From: an uncultured Eubacteriales bacterium
GTDB taxonomy: Bacteria > Bacillota_A > Clostridia > Oscillospirales > Oscillospiraceae
Length of the DNA: 7,145 bases
Direction: 5' to 3'
Assembly: GCA_949739085.1 (NCBI GenBank)
Contig: CATIYU010000047.1
Location: forward strand, 1 to 7,145
The notes beneath the pieces are model-generated. The model made no database searches. It had not been told where the DNA came from and worked only from the letters and a program-made list of their open reading frames with translations. Numbering within the stretch: position 1 is the stretch's first letter; each line of letters opens with the position of its first letter. Position numbers and translations under genes: made by a program. Positions 1-5,836 of the stretch are shown one piece after another.

Positions 1-291
1 ATCAAGTCCAGCGGCTACCGCATCGGGCCCTTTGAGATTGAGAGCGTCATCATGGAGCTGCCCTATGTGCTGGAGTGCGGCGTGTCCGCCTCCCCCGATG
101 AACTCCGGGGCCAGGTGGTGAAGGCCAGCGTGGTGTTGGTCCCCGGGAAGGAGGGCACGGAGGCTCTGAAAAAGGAAATTCAGGACTACGTGAAGCAGCA
201 CACGGCGCCCTACAAATATCCCCGGATTGTGGAATTCCGGCGGGAGCTCCCCAAGACCATCAGCGGGAAAATTATGCGTAATCAGCTGTAA
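1..291 (+). CDS. AMP-forming acyl-CoA synthetase, C-terminal fragment (5' end outside window)
   Basis: This is the last 96 residues of an adenylate-forming enzyme (ANL superfamily). Such enzymes activate a carboxylic acid with ATP to an acyl-adenylate and then transfer it to CoA. The frame is open from base 1 and ends at TAA 289-291. The visible part is the mobile C-terminal lid domain: [13 protein letters not shown] near residues 3-15 (the hinge/A8 region), then the A10 motif PKTISGK, whose lysine (residue 90) is the conserved catalytic and often acetylated lysine. Both motifs resemble acetyl-CoA and medium-chain acyl-CoA synthetases. The substrate cannot be read from this piece because the acyl pocket lies in the missing N-terminal domain. 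A strong terminator follows 18 bp after the stop, so this is the last gene of its transcript. The ATG at base 52 is internal and is not the true start. The family call is secure; the substrate is unknown. Confidence 0.9.
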   Translation: MKSSGYRIGPFEIESVIMELPYVLECGVSASPDELRGQVVKASVVLVPGKEGTEALKKEIQDYVKQHTAPYKYPRIVEFRRELPKTISGKIMRNQL

Positions 292-308
292 GGGCAGGCA
301 AAAGAATT

Positions 309-349
309 AGGTTACACAAGGCCGCGAGGCCCTGTGTAACCTGATTTTT
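309..349 (+). terminator. Rho-independent terminator after the acyl-CoA synthetase gene
   Basis: Bases 309-323 pair with 328-342 in a 15-position stem with a single A/C mismatch (319/332). It is closed by a GCGA tetraloop of the stable GNRA class, and five T residues follow at 345-349. Read on the minus strand, the same stem is followed by AATTCTTTT, so it may also stop transcription from the helicase-loader gene that ends at 395. No other hairpin is evident between the two converging genes. Confidence 0.9.
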
Positions 350-394
350 CGCTTATTCAAGCTGTAGCGGAAAAGTCTGAGAAACAGGGAGCTT

Positions 395-1396
395 TTACCG
401 GTCACGTTTCAAAATCCGGATGTCGTCGCCAAAAAAGTGCAGAATCTGATACTCCCCCCGGATGCGGGAGATGGCAGCCGCTCCGTACTGCCCGCCCAAC
501 TCGTCCAGGGACAGGTTGGTGGAGAGCACGGTCTTGCGGCGGCTCATGAGCCGGTCGTTGATAATGCGGTAGAAAGCGGCCTTCACAAATTTGGTGAACA
601 TCTCCGTGCCCAGGTCGTCCATAATGAGCAGGTCGCAGTTCAGGTAGCGGTTGATCTCCCGGTCCGGGGCCTCCTCATAGGGGTTTTCCCGGCCAAACTT
701 CCCGCTCTCAAATTGCTGAAACACGTGGGAGGCGGTGTCGTAGACCACGGAGAATCCCAGCTCGCTGACCTCCCGGGCGATGCAGGCGGAGAGGAACGTC
801 TTCCCCAGCCCCGGCGCGCCAGTGAAGAGCAGGTTCCCGCTGCGGGGACTGAAGGTGTGGGCGTAGTTGCCGCAGATCTCCCGGATCATCTCCATGTTTT
901 GCAGGGGGCTCGCCCCATACTCCGGCCAGACCTCTGGGCTGTACCAGTCAAAGGAGAAGGTGTCGAAGGACTGGCTGCCCAGGTCCAGCAGCTTGCTCAG
1001 GCGGCTATTTTGCTCCTGCGCGTAGTAGGTCATGAGGCAGCGGCAGGGGGGGCCGTCCGAGAGGTAGCCGCTGTCGCTGCACTGGTAGCACTGAGGGGCC
1101 TCGTCGATGTAGTCATAGGGGTACCCCGCCCCCACCAACAGCTCTGCCCGCTCCCGCTGGAGAGCTAGATTCCTCTGTTCCAGCTCCTTGAGGGCCTGGT
1201 CCGGGTCGCCCCCCTCCGCAAAGGCGGCGGCAACAATTTTCGCCGCGGCGCACCGCAGCTCCCGGTCGATCAGCTCCAGTCGGGGCAGGCGGCGGTAGAG
1301 AAGGCCGGCCCTTCGGTCCAGCTCTGCCCGCCGGGCGTCCCGGTCCGCCTGGAACCGGCGGTAGGCGGCGGCCATAATGCCTGCGTCCTGTGTCAT
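395..1396 (-). CDS. DnaC/DnaI-type replicative helicase loader (AAA+ ATPase)
   Basis: This 333-aa AAA+ protein of the DnaC/DnaI/IstB group is predicted to load the replicative helicase onto DNA at origins or restarting forks. The N-terminal ~95 residues are helical and charged, fitting a helicase-binding domain. A cysteine cluster follows (C103, C106, C118, C120; CxxC-x11-CxC), like the zinc-binding segment of B. subtilis DnaI. The ATPase core has Walker A GAPGLGKT (193-200), Walker B LLIMDD (256-261), a sensor-1 asparagine in STN (294) and a C-terminal SRIRGE segment with candidate arginine-finger residues R311 and R313. The length is close to DnaI (about 310 aa). The ATG at 1394-1396 directly abuts the TAA of the upstream DnaD-like gene, and its AAAAGGAGGGG ribosome site (1403-1413) lies inside that gene, so the two are probably translationally coupled. 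IstB of insertion sequences is a related family, but the Cys cluster, the DnaD neighbour and the lack of a transposase argue against it. Confidence 0.92.
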   Translation of the reverse strand: MTQDAGIMAAAYRRFQADRDARRAELDRRAGLLYRRLPRLELIDRELRCAAAKIVAAAFAEGGDPDQALKELEQRNLALQRERAELLVGAGYPYDYIDEAPQCYQCSDSGYLSDGPPCRCLMTYYAQEQNSRLSKLLDLGSQSFDTFSFDWYSPEVWPEYGASPLQNMEMIREICGNYAHTFSPRSGNLLFTGAPGLGKTFLSACIAREVSELGFSVVYDTASHVFQQFESGKFGRENPYEEAPDREINRYLNCDLLIMDDLGTEMFTKFVKAAFYRIINDRLMSRRKTVLSTNLSLDELGGQYGAAAISRIRGEYQILHFFGDDIRILKRDR

Positions 1397-2389
1397 TTAC
1401 GTCCCCTCCTTTTCCCGGCGGAGCTGTTGGAGGTACTTCTCCATTCGGGCCATGTCCTCCCGCACCGCGCCGCTGTCCTGCCGTTCCCCGTCCCGCCGGG
1501 ATTTCCCCTCCGGCGGTTTCCGGCTCTGGCCTCCTGCGGGCAGACGGTCCCCGGCGGCAATCTCCTCCAGGGTGTGCAGGCCCTTCTGGTGCCAGGAGCA
1601 GAGAATTTTGTTCATATAGGCCCACTTGAGCTCCTTGCATTTGAGGACCGTCTTGTCATAGGCGGCCTCCAGGGCCTCTGGGGCAAAGCCCATATCGGTC
1701 CAGGCGAGAAGATAGCGCTCCTCGCTGGGGGAGGGGGTCCGGTCCCCCAGCCGCAGTAGGCGCATAAGCCGGGGCAGGGCCTCCCGGTTCCGCTGGCATT
1801 TTTTGATATACTCGGCGGCGCTGCCCTGGTCCATCAGCTCCAGCCGGGCCCAGAGGTAGCCCTCCTTCTCAATCTGCCGCATGGTGGGCCGACAGCCCGG
1901 CCCCCGCTGGGCGGCGGTGCGCTCGGCGCAGAAGCCCACCAGCAGGAAAATAACGTCCGCAGGCAGGCCCAGTTGGTCGTACAGCCCCAGGAGGATAGCC
2001 AGATCCGGGGTGGTCAGCTTTTTCCCCAGCTTTTCCTCCACCGCGCTGGTGAGCCCCGCGAACTCCGCCCCCTCCAGAGCCCGGGCCATGTCCGCCCGGG
2101 TATACTCCGCCGGGCGGTCCTCCGGCAGCTCTCTCTGGGCCGGGGGCTTCTGGCGCGGCATGGACACCAGGCCCTCCTTGGCCAGAACGCCAAGAGCCCG
2201 GTCAAACCGCTCCCGCTGCCAGCCCAGTTGGGAGCGCAGGCGCTGGTTGTCAATGCAGCCCTTGTTCCGGAGAACGGCGATGTACAGCAGGGCCGCATCG
2301 CCGTCCCCGGCCTCCACAAGGCGCCGGGACGCCGGGCCGGAGAGCACGACGCTCTCGTCCTCGGGCAGGTGCAGCACGTATCCGCTCAC
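1397..2389 (-). CDS. DnaD-domain primosomal protein
   Basis: This 330-aa protein belongs to the DnaD/DnaB primosome family of Firmicutes, which remodels origin DNA and recruits the helicase loader. Residues ~30-77 look like a winged-helix domain (a helical run, then a basic RERFDRALGVLAKEGLVSM stretch). Two helical segments resemble tandem DnaD/DnaB (DDBH2) domains, roughly 103-185 and 205-275. The second carries the hallmark YxxxIxxxW motif as YMNKILCSW (Y258, I262, W266). The tail (281-330) is hydrophilic and probably disordered, ending in a charged helix. The start codon is GTG (2387-2389), chosen because an ideal AAAGGAGG site (2398-2405) sits 8 nt upstream. The gene has its own promoter (2423-2451) and is followed without a gap by the helicase loader, which supports a joint role in replication initiation. 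It could be called DnaD or DnaB-like; I leave the symbol open. Confidence 0.9.
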   Translation of the reverse strand: MSGYVLHLPEDESVVLSGPASRRLVEAGDGDAALLYIAVLRNKGCIDNQRLRSQLGWQRERFDRALGVLAKEGLVSMPRQKPPAQRELPEDRPAEYTRADMARALEGAEFAGLTSAVEEKLGKKLTTPDLAILLGLYDQLGLPADVIFLLVGFCAERTAAQRGPGCRPTMRQIEKEGYLWARLELMDQGSAAEYIKKCQRNREALPRLMRLLRLGDRTPSPSEERYLLAWTDMGFAPEALEAAYDKTVLKCKELKWAYMNKILCSWHQKGLHTLEEIAAGDRLPAGGQSRKPPEGKSRRDGERQDSGAVREDMARMEKYLQQLRREKEGT

Positions 2390-2397
2390 AGCTGCCG

Positions 2398-2405
2398 CCT
2401 CCTTT
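2398..2405 (-). promoter_or_regulatory. Ribosome binding site that fixes the GTG start of the dnaD-like gene
   Basis: On the minus strand this reads AAAGGAGG, an exact Shine-Dalgarno core, with 8 nt to the GTG at 2389. No ATG in the same frame has comparable support, so the GTG start is preferred. Confidence 0.85.
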
Positions 2406-2422
2406 CGCAGTCATGTGACAGT

Positions 2423-2451
2423 ATTCTACACGAAAAGAGCGGTTTCGTAAA
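2423..2451 (-). promoter_or_regulatory. Sigma-A-type promoter for the dnaD-dnaC pair
   Basis: Read on the minus strand, the -35 is TTTACG (2446-2451, 4 of 6 consensus positions) and the -10 is TAGAAT (2423-2428, 5 of 6), with a 17-bp spacer. It lies in the 69-bp gap between the M19 peptidase stop and the dnaD-like start, only 7 bp past the peptidase stop codon. The predicted transcription start near 2416 leaves a leader of about 27 nt that includes the ribosome site. An inverted repeat ACGAAA-N7-TTTCGT (2430-2448) occupies the spacer and the edge of the -35, where a regulator could bind. I see no terminator here, so read-through from upstream genes is also likely. Confidence 0.7.
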
Positions 2452-2458
2452 GAGGCAT

Positions 2459-3418
2459 TTATTCCGCCAGGGCGGCGCGGAAAAAACGCCAGGCGTTGCC
2501 GAAGAGAATGCCCTCCGCCGTCTCCGCCGGGACGCCGCGGGCGGTCAGGTAGGAGAAAATGCCCAGGGACTTCTCCACCGAGTCCAGGTCTGGGTGGATA
2601 TCCGTGCCGTCGTAGTCGGACCCTAGAGCCAAGCAGTCACCGGCCCCCAGCTCCAGGAAGCGGAACACATGGCGGCAGAGGGCATCCAGGTCCCCGGTCC
2701 CGTCATCAGAGAGGAAGCTGCGGGCGTAGTTGAGGCCGATGAGGCAGCGGCGCTCCGCCATCTCCCGGATGAAGGCGTCCGGCAGGTTCCGGCGGTGTCC
2801 GCAGACGGACCGGGCGTTGGAGTGGGAGGCAGCGAAGGGCTTTTTCGCCGCGCCCAGCAGGTCCTCAAACCCCCGGTCGTTCAGATGCGAGACGTCGATG
2901 ACGACCCCCTGGCGCTCCAGCTCCCCCACCGCCTCCCGGCCGAAGGGGGTGAGGCCGCCGGTGGTATCGTGGCCGGAGCCCAGCTCATTGGGGCCGTTCC
3001 AGGTGAGGGTGAGCATCCGCACTCCGGCCTCCCGGATGGCCTGGACCCGCTCCAGTTGTCCCGCCAGCACCGCCCCGCCCTCTACAGTCAGCACCGCGGC
3101 GAATTTCCCCGCCGCAAGGGCCCCCTCCATATCCGGGAAGCCGCGGCAGGGGAGGACTTTTTCCCGGCACGCCTCCATCTGGGCGTAAAAGCTGGCGGCG
3201 TAGCGGTCAAAGAAAGCTGCGGCGTCCGGCCCCCGGAGCTGGTCCGGGATGAAGATGGCGAAGCACTGGACCCAGCGGGTCCCGGTAGGGATTTTGTTTA
3301 GGGAGAGGTGGTAGGACGGGTCGGTCAGAGTCCCCGCTCCCGGGGTGCGTCCACGGGAGGGGTACTGGTCCCGGGTGAGGGTGTCGCAGTGGAGGTCGAA
3401 AAGTCCCACAGGCAGCAT
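2459..3418 (-). CDS. Membrane-dipeptidase-type zinc dipeptidase (peptidase family M19)
   Basis: This 319-aa metal-dependent hydrolase belongs to the renal/membrane dipeptidase family, which cleaves dipeptides, often those with a D-residue or dehydro-residue at the C-terminal side. All expected metal ligands are visible by motif: H10 and D12 in DLHCDT, the bridging E113 in TVEGG, H178 in DVSHL, H199 in ASHSNAR, and the catalytic-site D268 in LGSDYDG. R210 in GHRRNLPD matches the conserved substrate-binding arginine region, and the C-terminal GILFGNAWRFF matches the family GGN-x-hR motif. There is no signal peptide or GPI-type signal, so it is predicted to be cytoplasmic, as for most bacterial members. 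The length is typical. The start ATG has AAAGGAG (3426-3432) 7 nt upstream. It starts 20 bp after the PLP lyase gene and is probably cotranscribed with it. A role in recycling peptides, including wall-derived ones, is inference. Confidence 0.93.
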   Translation of the reverse strand: MLPVGLFDLHCDTLTRDQYPSRGRTPGAGTLTDPSYHLSLNKIPTGTRWVQCFAIFIPDQLRGPDAAAFFDRYAASFYAQMEACREKVLPCRGFPDMEGALAAGKFAAVLTVEGGAVLAGQLERVQAIREAGVRMLTLTWNGPNELGSGHDTTGGLTPFGREAVGELERQGVVIDVSHLNDRGFEDLLGAAKKPFAASHSNARSVCGHRRNLPDAFIREMAERRCLIGLNYARSFLSDDGTGDLDALCRHVFRFLELGAGDCLALGSDYDGTDIHPDLDSVEKSLGIFSYLTARGVPAETAEGILFGNAWRFFRAALAE

Positions 3419-3438
3419 GTCGTTTCTCCTTTCTCTTC

Positions 3439-4461
3439 TCAGGCCAGCAGCCTGCCCAGCAGGGCCAGGAGCTGGTCTACAGCTTCATCGCCGGTGTCCC
3501 AGGCGGTGACGAACCGGACGCAGGTGCGCTCCCCATCCAGGGCCTGCTGGACCTCGAAGGCGGCTTCCCGGGCCAGGGCCTCCGTAACGGCATTGGGCAG
3601 TATGGGGAACACCTGGTTGCTGGGGCTCTCCGCCAGGAACGGGACCCCCAGCTCCCGGAGGCCCGCTGTGAGACGGCCCGCCAGACGGTTGGCCTCCCCG
3701 GCCAGCCGGAGGTAGAGGCCGCCTTGCAGAATGGCAGAAAACTGGATGCCCAGCAGCTGTCCCTTGGCCAGAATGGCCCCCTGCTGCTTCATGCAGTGGC
3801 GGAAGCCGGGTTGGAGGGCGGGATTTGTGATGACCAGGGCTTCCCCGAAGAGCAGGCCGTTTTTCGTGCCGCCAATGGTGAAGGCATCGCAGAGGGCGGC
3901 GTAGTCCGGGAAGGAGGCGTCCCCGGCGGCGATGGCGCTGCCCAGCCGGGCCCCGTCGCAGTAGAGATACAGGCCCAGCTGGTCCGCCGTCCGCCGCAGC
4001 TCCCGCAGCTCCGCCAGGGTGTAGACTGTGCCCAGCTCCGTGGTATTGGAGAGGTAGACGAGCCGGGGGAGCACGGTGTGCTCCGAGTTGTGGGCGGCGG
4101 CCACGGCGCGGACCAGATCCGGGGCCAGCTTGCCGTCCGGGGCGGGACAGGCGATAATCTTGTGTCCGTCCTGCTCCACGGCCCCGGTCTCATGGCAGCA
4201 GATGTGGGCGGTCTCCGCCGCGATCACCGCCTCGTAGGGCCTCAAAAAGGCGGCCAGAGCCGTCTTGTTGGCCTGGGTGCCGCCCACCAGGAAGTGGACC
4301 GCCCCGCCCGGACAGCCGCAGAGAGTCCGGATGCTCTCCGCCGCCTCCTGGCAGAAGGGGTCCGCGCCGTAGCCGGGGGTCTGACGGAAATCGGCTCGGA
4401 GCACCGCCTCCAGCACAGCGGGGTGGGCGGCGGTTCCGTAGTCGTTGCGGAAATTCAACAT
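3439..4461 (-). CDS. Low-specificity threonine aldolase-type PLP enzyme (beta-eliminating lyase family)
   Basis: This 340-aa fold-type I PLP enzyme of the threonine aldolase group is predicted to split L-threonine or L-allo-threonine into glycine and acetaldehyde. The sequence shows NDYGTAAHP at the N-terminus, the YGADPF segment (31-36), the phosphate-binding GGTQAN (60-65), the cofactor-stacking histidine H86 in AETAHI, followed by HETGA (90-94), D169 and R172 in CDGARLG (aspartate contacting the pyridine nitrogen), and the Schiff-base lysine K200 in IGGTKNG. The length matches LtaE-like enzymes (330-345 aa). A purine-rich AAGAGAGAGG site lies 9 nt before the ATG. It follows exoA by 28 bp and precedes the M19 peptidase by 20 bp, suggesting one transcript. 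Other members of this fold (phenylserine aldolase, D-threonine-sparing variants, aromatic beta-lyases) cannot be excluded from sequence alone, but the motif set fits threonine aldolase best. Confidence 0.9.
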   Translation of the reverse strand: MLNFRNDYGTAAHPAVLEAVLRADFRQTPGYGADPFCQEAAESIRTLCGCPGGAVHFLVGGTQANKTALAAFLRPYEAVIAAETAHICCHETGAVEQDGHKIIACPAPDGKLAPDLVRAVAAAHNSEHTVLPRLVYLSNTTELGTVYTLAELRELRRTADQLGLYLYCDGARLGSAIAAGDASFPDYAALCDAFTIGGTKNGLLFGEALVITNPALQPGFRHCMKQQGAILAKGQLLGIQFSAILQGGLYLRLAGEANRLAGRLTAGLRELGVPFLAESPSNQVFPILPNAVTEALAREAAFEVQQALDGERTCVRFVTAWDTGDEAVDQLLALLGRLLA

Positions 4462-4489
4462 AAAACGATACCTCTCTCTTATTATAATA

Positions 4490-5245
4490 TCAGATGTCCA
4501 GCTCCAGGGACACAGGGCAGTGGTCGCTGCCCATGACCTGGCTGAGGATTTCCGCCGCCAGGATGCGGTCCCGGAGGCGCTGGGAGGCCAGGAAGTAGTC
4601 GATGCGCCACCCCGCGTTGTTGGCCCGGGCGTTGAACTGGTAGCTCCACCAGCTGTAGGCCCCGGATTCGTCCGGGTGGAGCAGGCGGAAGGTGTCCAGG
4701 AATCCGGCCTCCAGAAGCTCCGTCATCTTCCCCCTCTCCTGGTCCGTAAACCCGGCGTTGCCCCGGTTGGGCCCCGGGTTCTTTAGGTCGATCTCCCGGT
4801 GGGCCACGTTCAGGTCCCCGCAGAGCACCACCGGCTTTTCCCGGTCCAGCTCCAGGAGGTAGGCGCGGAACTCGTCCTCCCATTGCATCCGGTAGTCCAG
4901 CCGGGCCAGGCCCCGCTGGGCGTTGGGGGTGTAGCAGCAGACCAGGTAGAAGGCCGGGTAGCTGGCGGTGATGACCCGGCCCTCGTGGCGGTGGATGTCC
5001 TCTCCGAAGCCGTAGGACACCTCCAGGGGCTCCTCCTTGGTGAGGATAGCGGCGCCGGAGTAGCCCTTCTTATCCGCGTAGTTCCAGTACATGTGGTAGC
5101 CCGCCAGGTCCAGGTCCAGCTGTCCGGCCTGGAGCTTGGTCTCCTGCAAACAGTAGACGTCCGCCGCCGTCTCCCGGCAGAAGTCCAAAAATCCCTTCTT
5201 CAGGCAGGCCCGCAGGCCGTTGACGTTCCATGAGATCAGTTTCAT
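4490..5245 (-). CDS. exoA: Exodeoxyribonuclease III / AP endonuclease
   Basis: This 251-aa Mg-dependent phosphodiesterase of the ExoIII/APE1 family nicks DNA at abasic sites and trims 3' blocks and 3' ends during base-excision repair. The complete active-site set is visible: N7 (WNVNGLR), E35 (LQETK), Y105 (CYTPNAQ), D144 and N146 (CGDLNVAH), D216 (WRIDYF), and the D241-H242 pair (GSDHCP). The length matches B. subtilis ExoA (about 250 aa). The frame stays open upstream to an ATG at 5368, but that 41-residue extension lacks family similarity and would span the promoter. The ATG at 5243-5245 has AAAAGGAGG 7 nt upstream and begins exactly at the canonical MKLISWNVNGLR. It is the first gene of the minus-strand block, is divergent from the 97-aa protein gene, and is 28 bp from the PLP lyase gene. 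Its grouping with amino-acid genes is probably transcriptional convenience, not shared function. Confidence 0.96.
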   Translation of the reverse strand: MKLISWNVNGLRACLKKGFLDFCRETAADVYCLQETKLQAGQLDLDLAGYHMYWNYADKKGYSGAAILTKEEPLEVSYGFGEDIHRHEGRVITASYPAFYLVCCYTPNAQRGLARLDYRMQWEDEFRAYLLELDREKPVVLCGDLNVAHREIDLKNPGPNRGNAGFTDQERGKMTELLEAGFLDTFRLLHPDESGAYSWWSYQFNARANNAGWRIDYFLASQRLRDRILAAEILSQVMGSDHCPVSLELDI

Positions 5246-5252
5246 GACAGAG

Positions 5253-5261
5253 CCTCCTTTT
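5253..5261 (-). promoter_or_regulatory. Ribosome binding site that fixes the exoA start
   Basis: On the minus strand this reads AAAAGGAGG, with 7 nt to the ATG at 5245. It decides between this start and the longer in-frame possibility at 5368, which has no comparable site. Confidence 0.85.
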
Positions 5262-5276
5262 GTTGCTGTTTCTGCC

Positions 5277-5305
5277 AGTATACCACCTCTGCGGAGGGAG
5301 TGCAA
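5277..5305 (-). promoter_or_regulatory. Probable sigma-A promoter for exoA
   Basis: Read on the minus strand, the -10 is TATACT (5277-5282, 5 of 6 consensus positions), preceded by an extended-10 TGG. A weak -35 TTGCAC (5300-5305) lies 17 bp upstream. The extended -10 can compensate for the poor -35. The predicted start near 5270 gives a leader of about 25 nt holding the ribosome site. It probably drives exoA, the PLP lyase and the M19 peptidase together. Confidence 0.6.
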
Positions 5306-5354
5306 GGCCAATTCTCTGTATTCTGGGGAGGGACAACTGTCCAAATTCCGCCAA

Positions 5355-5376
5355 AAAATTCCTGCCAAGGAATTTT
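5355..5376. repeat. 9-bp perfect inverted repeat between divergent promoters
   Basis: AAAATTCCT (5355-5363) and AGGAATTTT (5368-5376) are exact reverse complements around a 4-nt GCCA centre. The repeat ends 10 bp before the -35 of the 97-aa gene's promoter and lies upstream of the exoA promoter, a suitable place for an operator. On the minus strand it would form a hairpin followed by TT (six Ts counting the stem end), but the stem has only three G-C pairs, so a terminator is less likely. A second short repeat, GGACA-AC-TGTCC, lies at 5331-5342. Operator function is inference. Confidence 0.5.
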
Positions 5377-5386
5377 CGAGGAAGTG

Positions 5387-5415
5387 TTGACAGACCGGGA
5401 ACGATATGTTACAAT
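5387..5415 (+). promoter_or_regulatory. Near-consensus sigma-A promoter for the 97-aa protein gene
   Basis: The -35 is TTGACA (5387-5392, perfect), the spacer is 17 bp, and the -10 is TACAAT (5410-5415, 5 of 6), preceded by an extended-10 TGT at 5407-5409. The predicted start near 5422 gives a leader of about 48 nt to the ATG at 5470. It may also transcribe the NlpC/P60 gene downstream, for which I find no convincing promoter of its own. Confidence 0.85.
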
Positions 5416-5458
5416 TTGATTACAAAAATGACAAACCCATCCAGAATGTGTGCAAAGC

Positions 5459-5462
5459 GAGG
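5459..5462 (+). promoter_or_regulatory. Ribosome binding site choosing the start of the 97-aa protein
   Basis: GAGG is followed after 7 nt by the ATG at 5470. Two other in-frame ATGs downstream of the promoter (5428 and 5446) have no Shine-Dalgarno-like sequence before them, so 5470 is preferred. Confidence 0.65.
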
Positions 5463-5469
5463 TAACAGT

Positions 5470-5763
5470 ATGGCGCAAAAACAGGAAGGACTCATCTATA
5501 AGAAACACCCCCTGCGCCGCGTGGGCAATATGATCTATTATGGCTCCATGGCGGACCCCTACATCATCTTTATGCAGGTGAAGGAAACCCGGACGGAAAA
5601 GGACCTGGCTGTGGCCACAAAGGTCTCCGTGGAGCTCCAGCGCACCGCCCCGGACCTGAGAAGCCGGGACCGGGTGGTCAAGAGGAGTGAAAAGGACAGC
5701 CTGTATGCCGCCATGGACGTCTCCGCCATCTGGCTGGAGCGGGCCCTGTCCGGTAAGCTGTAA
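5470..5763 (+). CDS. Conserved-looking small protein of unknown function (97 aa)
   Basis: I cannot assign a function. The 97-aa product has no signal peptide, membrane segment or cysteines. It begins with a basic stretch (IYKKHPLRRVGN, residues 9-20), then an apparent beta region (MIYYGSMADPYIIFMQVKET, 21-40), then a segment rich in alternating hydrophobics and charges (DLAVATKVSVELQ, 45-57). It ends in a probable helix with SLYAAMDVSAIWLERAL (77-93). The middle looks like a small alpha/beta protein, and I have a weak memory of similar short uncharacterised proteins in Clostridia with a YYG...Y...MQ core and an IWLERAL ending; this is recall, not a search. That the reading frame is real is supported by a strong promoter, a leader with a ribosome site, GC-rich third positions like its neighbours, and a normal TAA stop. 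The NlpC/P60 gene starts 73 bp downstream on the same strand and may share its transcript. Confidence 0.75.
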   Translation: MAQKQEGLIYKKHPLRRVGNMIYYGSMADPYIIFMQVKETRTEKDLAVATKVSVELQRTAPDLRSRDRVVKRSEKDSLYAAMDVSAIWLERALSGKL

Positions 5764-5836
5764 GGAGCGGACAGCCAACCAAAATCCGGGCCCTGCCGGG
5801 CCGCCACAAATGATAACATAATGAGGTCGTATACGA

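Noticed and set aside
437..1168. A 243-aa plus-strand open frame opposite the helicase-loader gene
   Set aside because: The minus-strand frame has complete Walker A/B motifs and a ribosome site; this one is low-complexity with no motif.
395..1396. The helicase-loader-like ATPase being IstB of an insertion sequence
   Set aside because: There is no IstA transposase, no terminal inverted repeats, and it is paired with a DnaD-domain gene and carries a DnaI-like cysteine cluster.
4481..4486. A perfect TATAAT on the minus strand just before the threonine aldolase-type gene
   Set aside because: No acceptable -35 lies 16-18 bp upstream (CCCTGG at 17 bp), and the implied start would fall inside the ribosome site. 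It is probably chance in an AT-rich 28-bp gap.
5246..5368. N-terminal extension of exoA to an in-frame ATG at 5368
   Set aside because: The extension crosses the likely exoA promoter and ribosome site and has no family similarity. The protein begins canonically at MKLISWNVNGLR.
5786..5802. GC-rich repeat in the gap between the 97-aa gene and the NlpC/P60 gene, considered as a terminator
   Set aside because: The best pairing is a 5-bp stem (5789-5793 / 5798-5802) with no T-tract after it. It can also be read as a 7-bp direct repeat CCGGGCC. Too weak to call.
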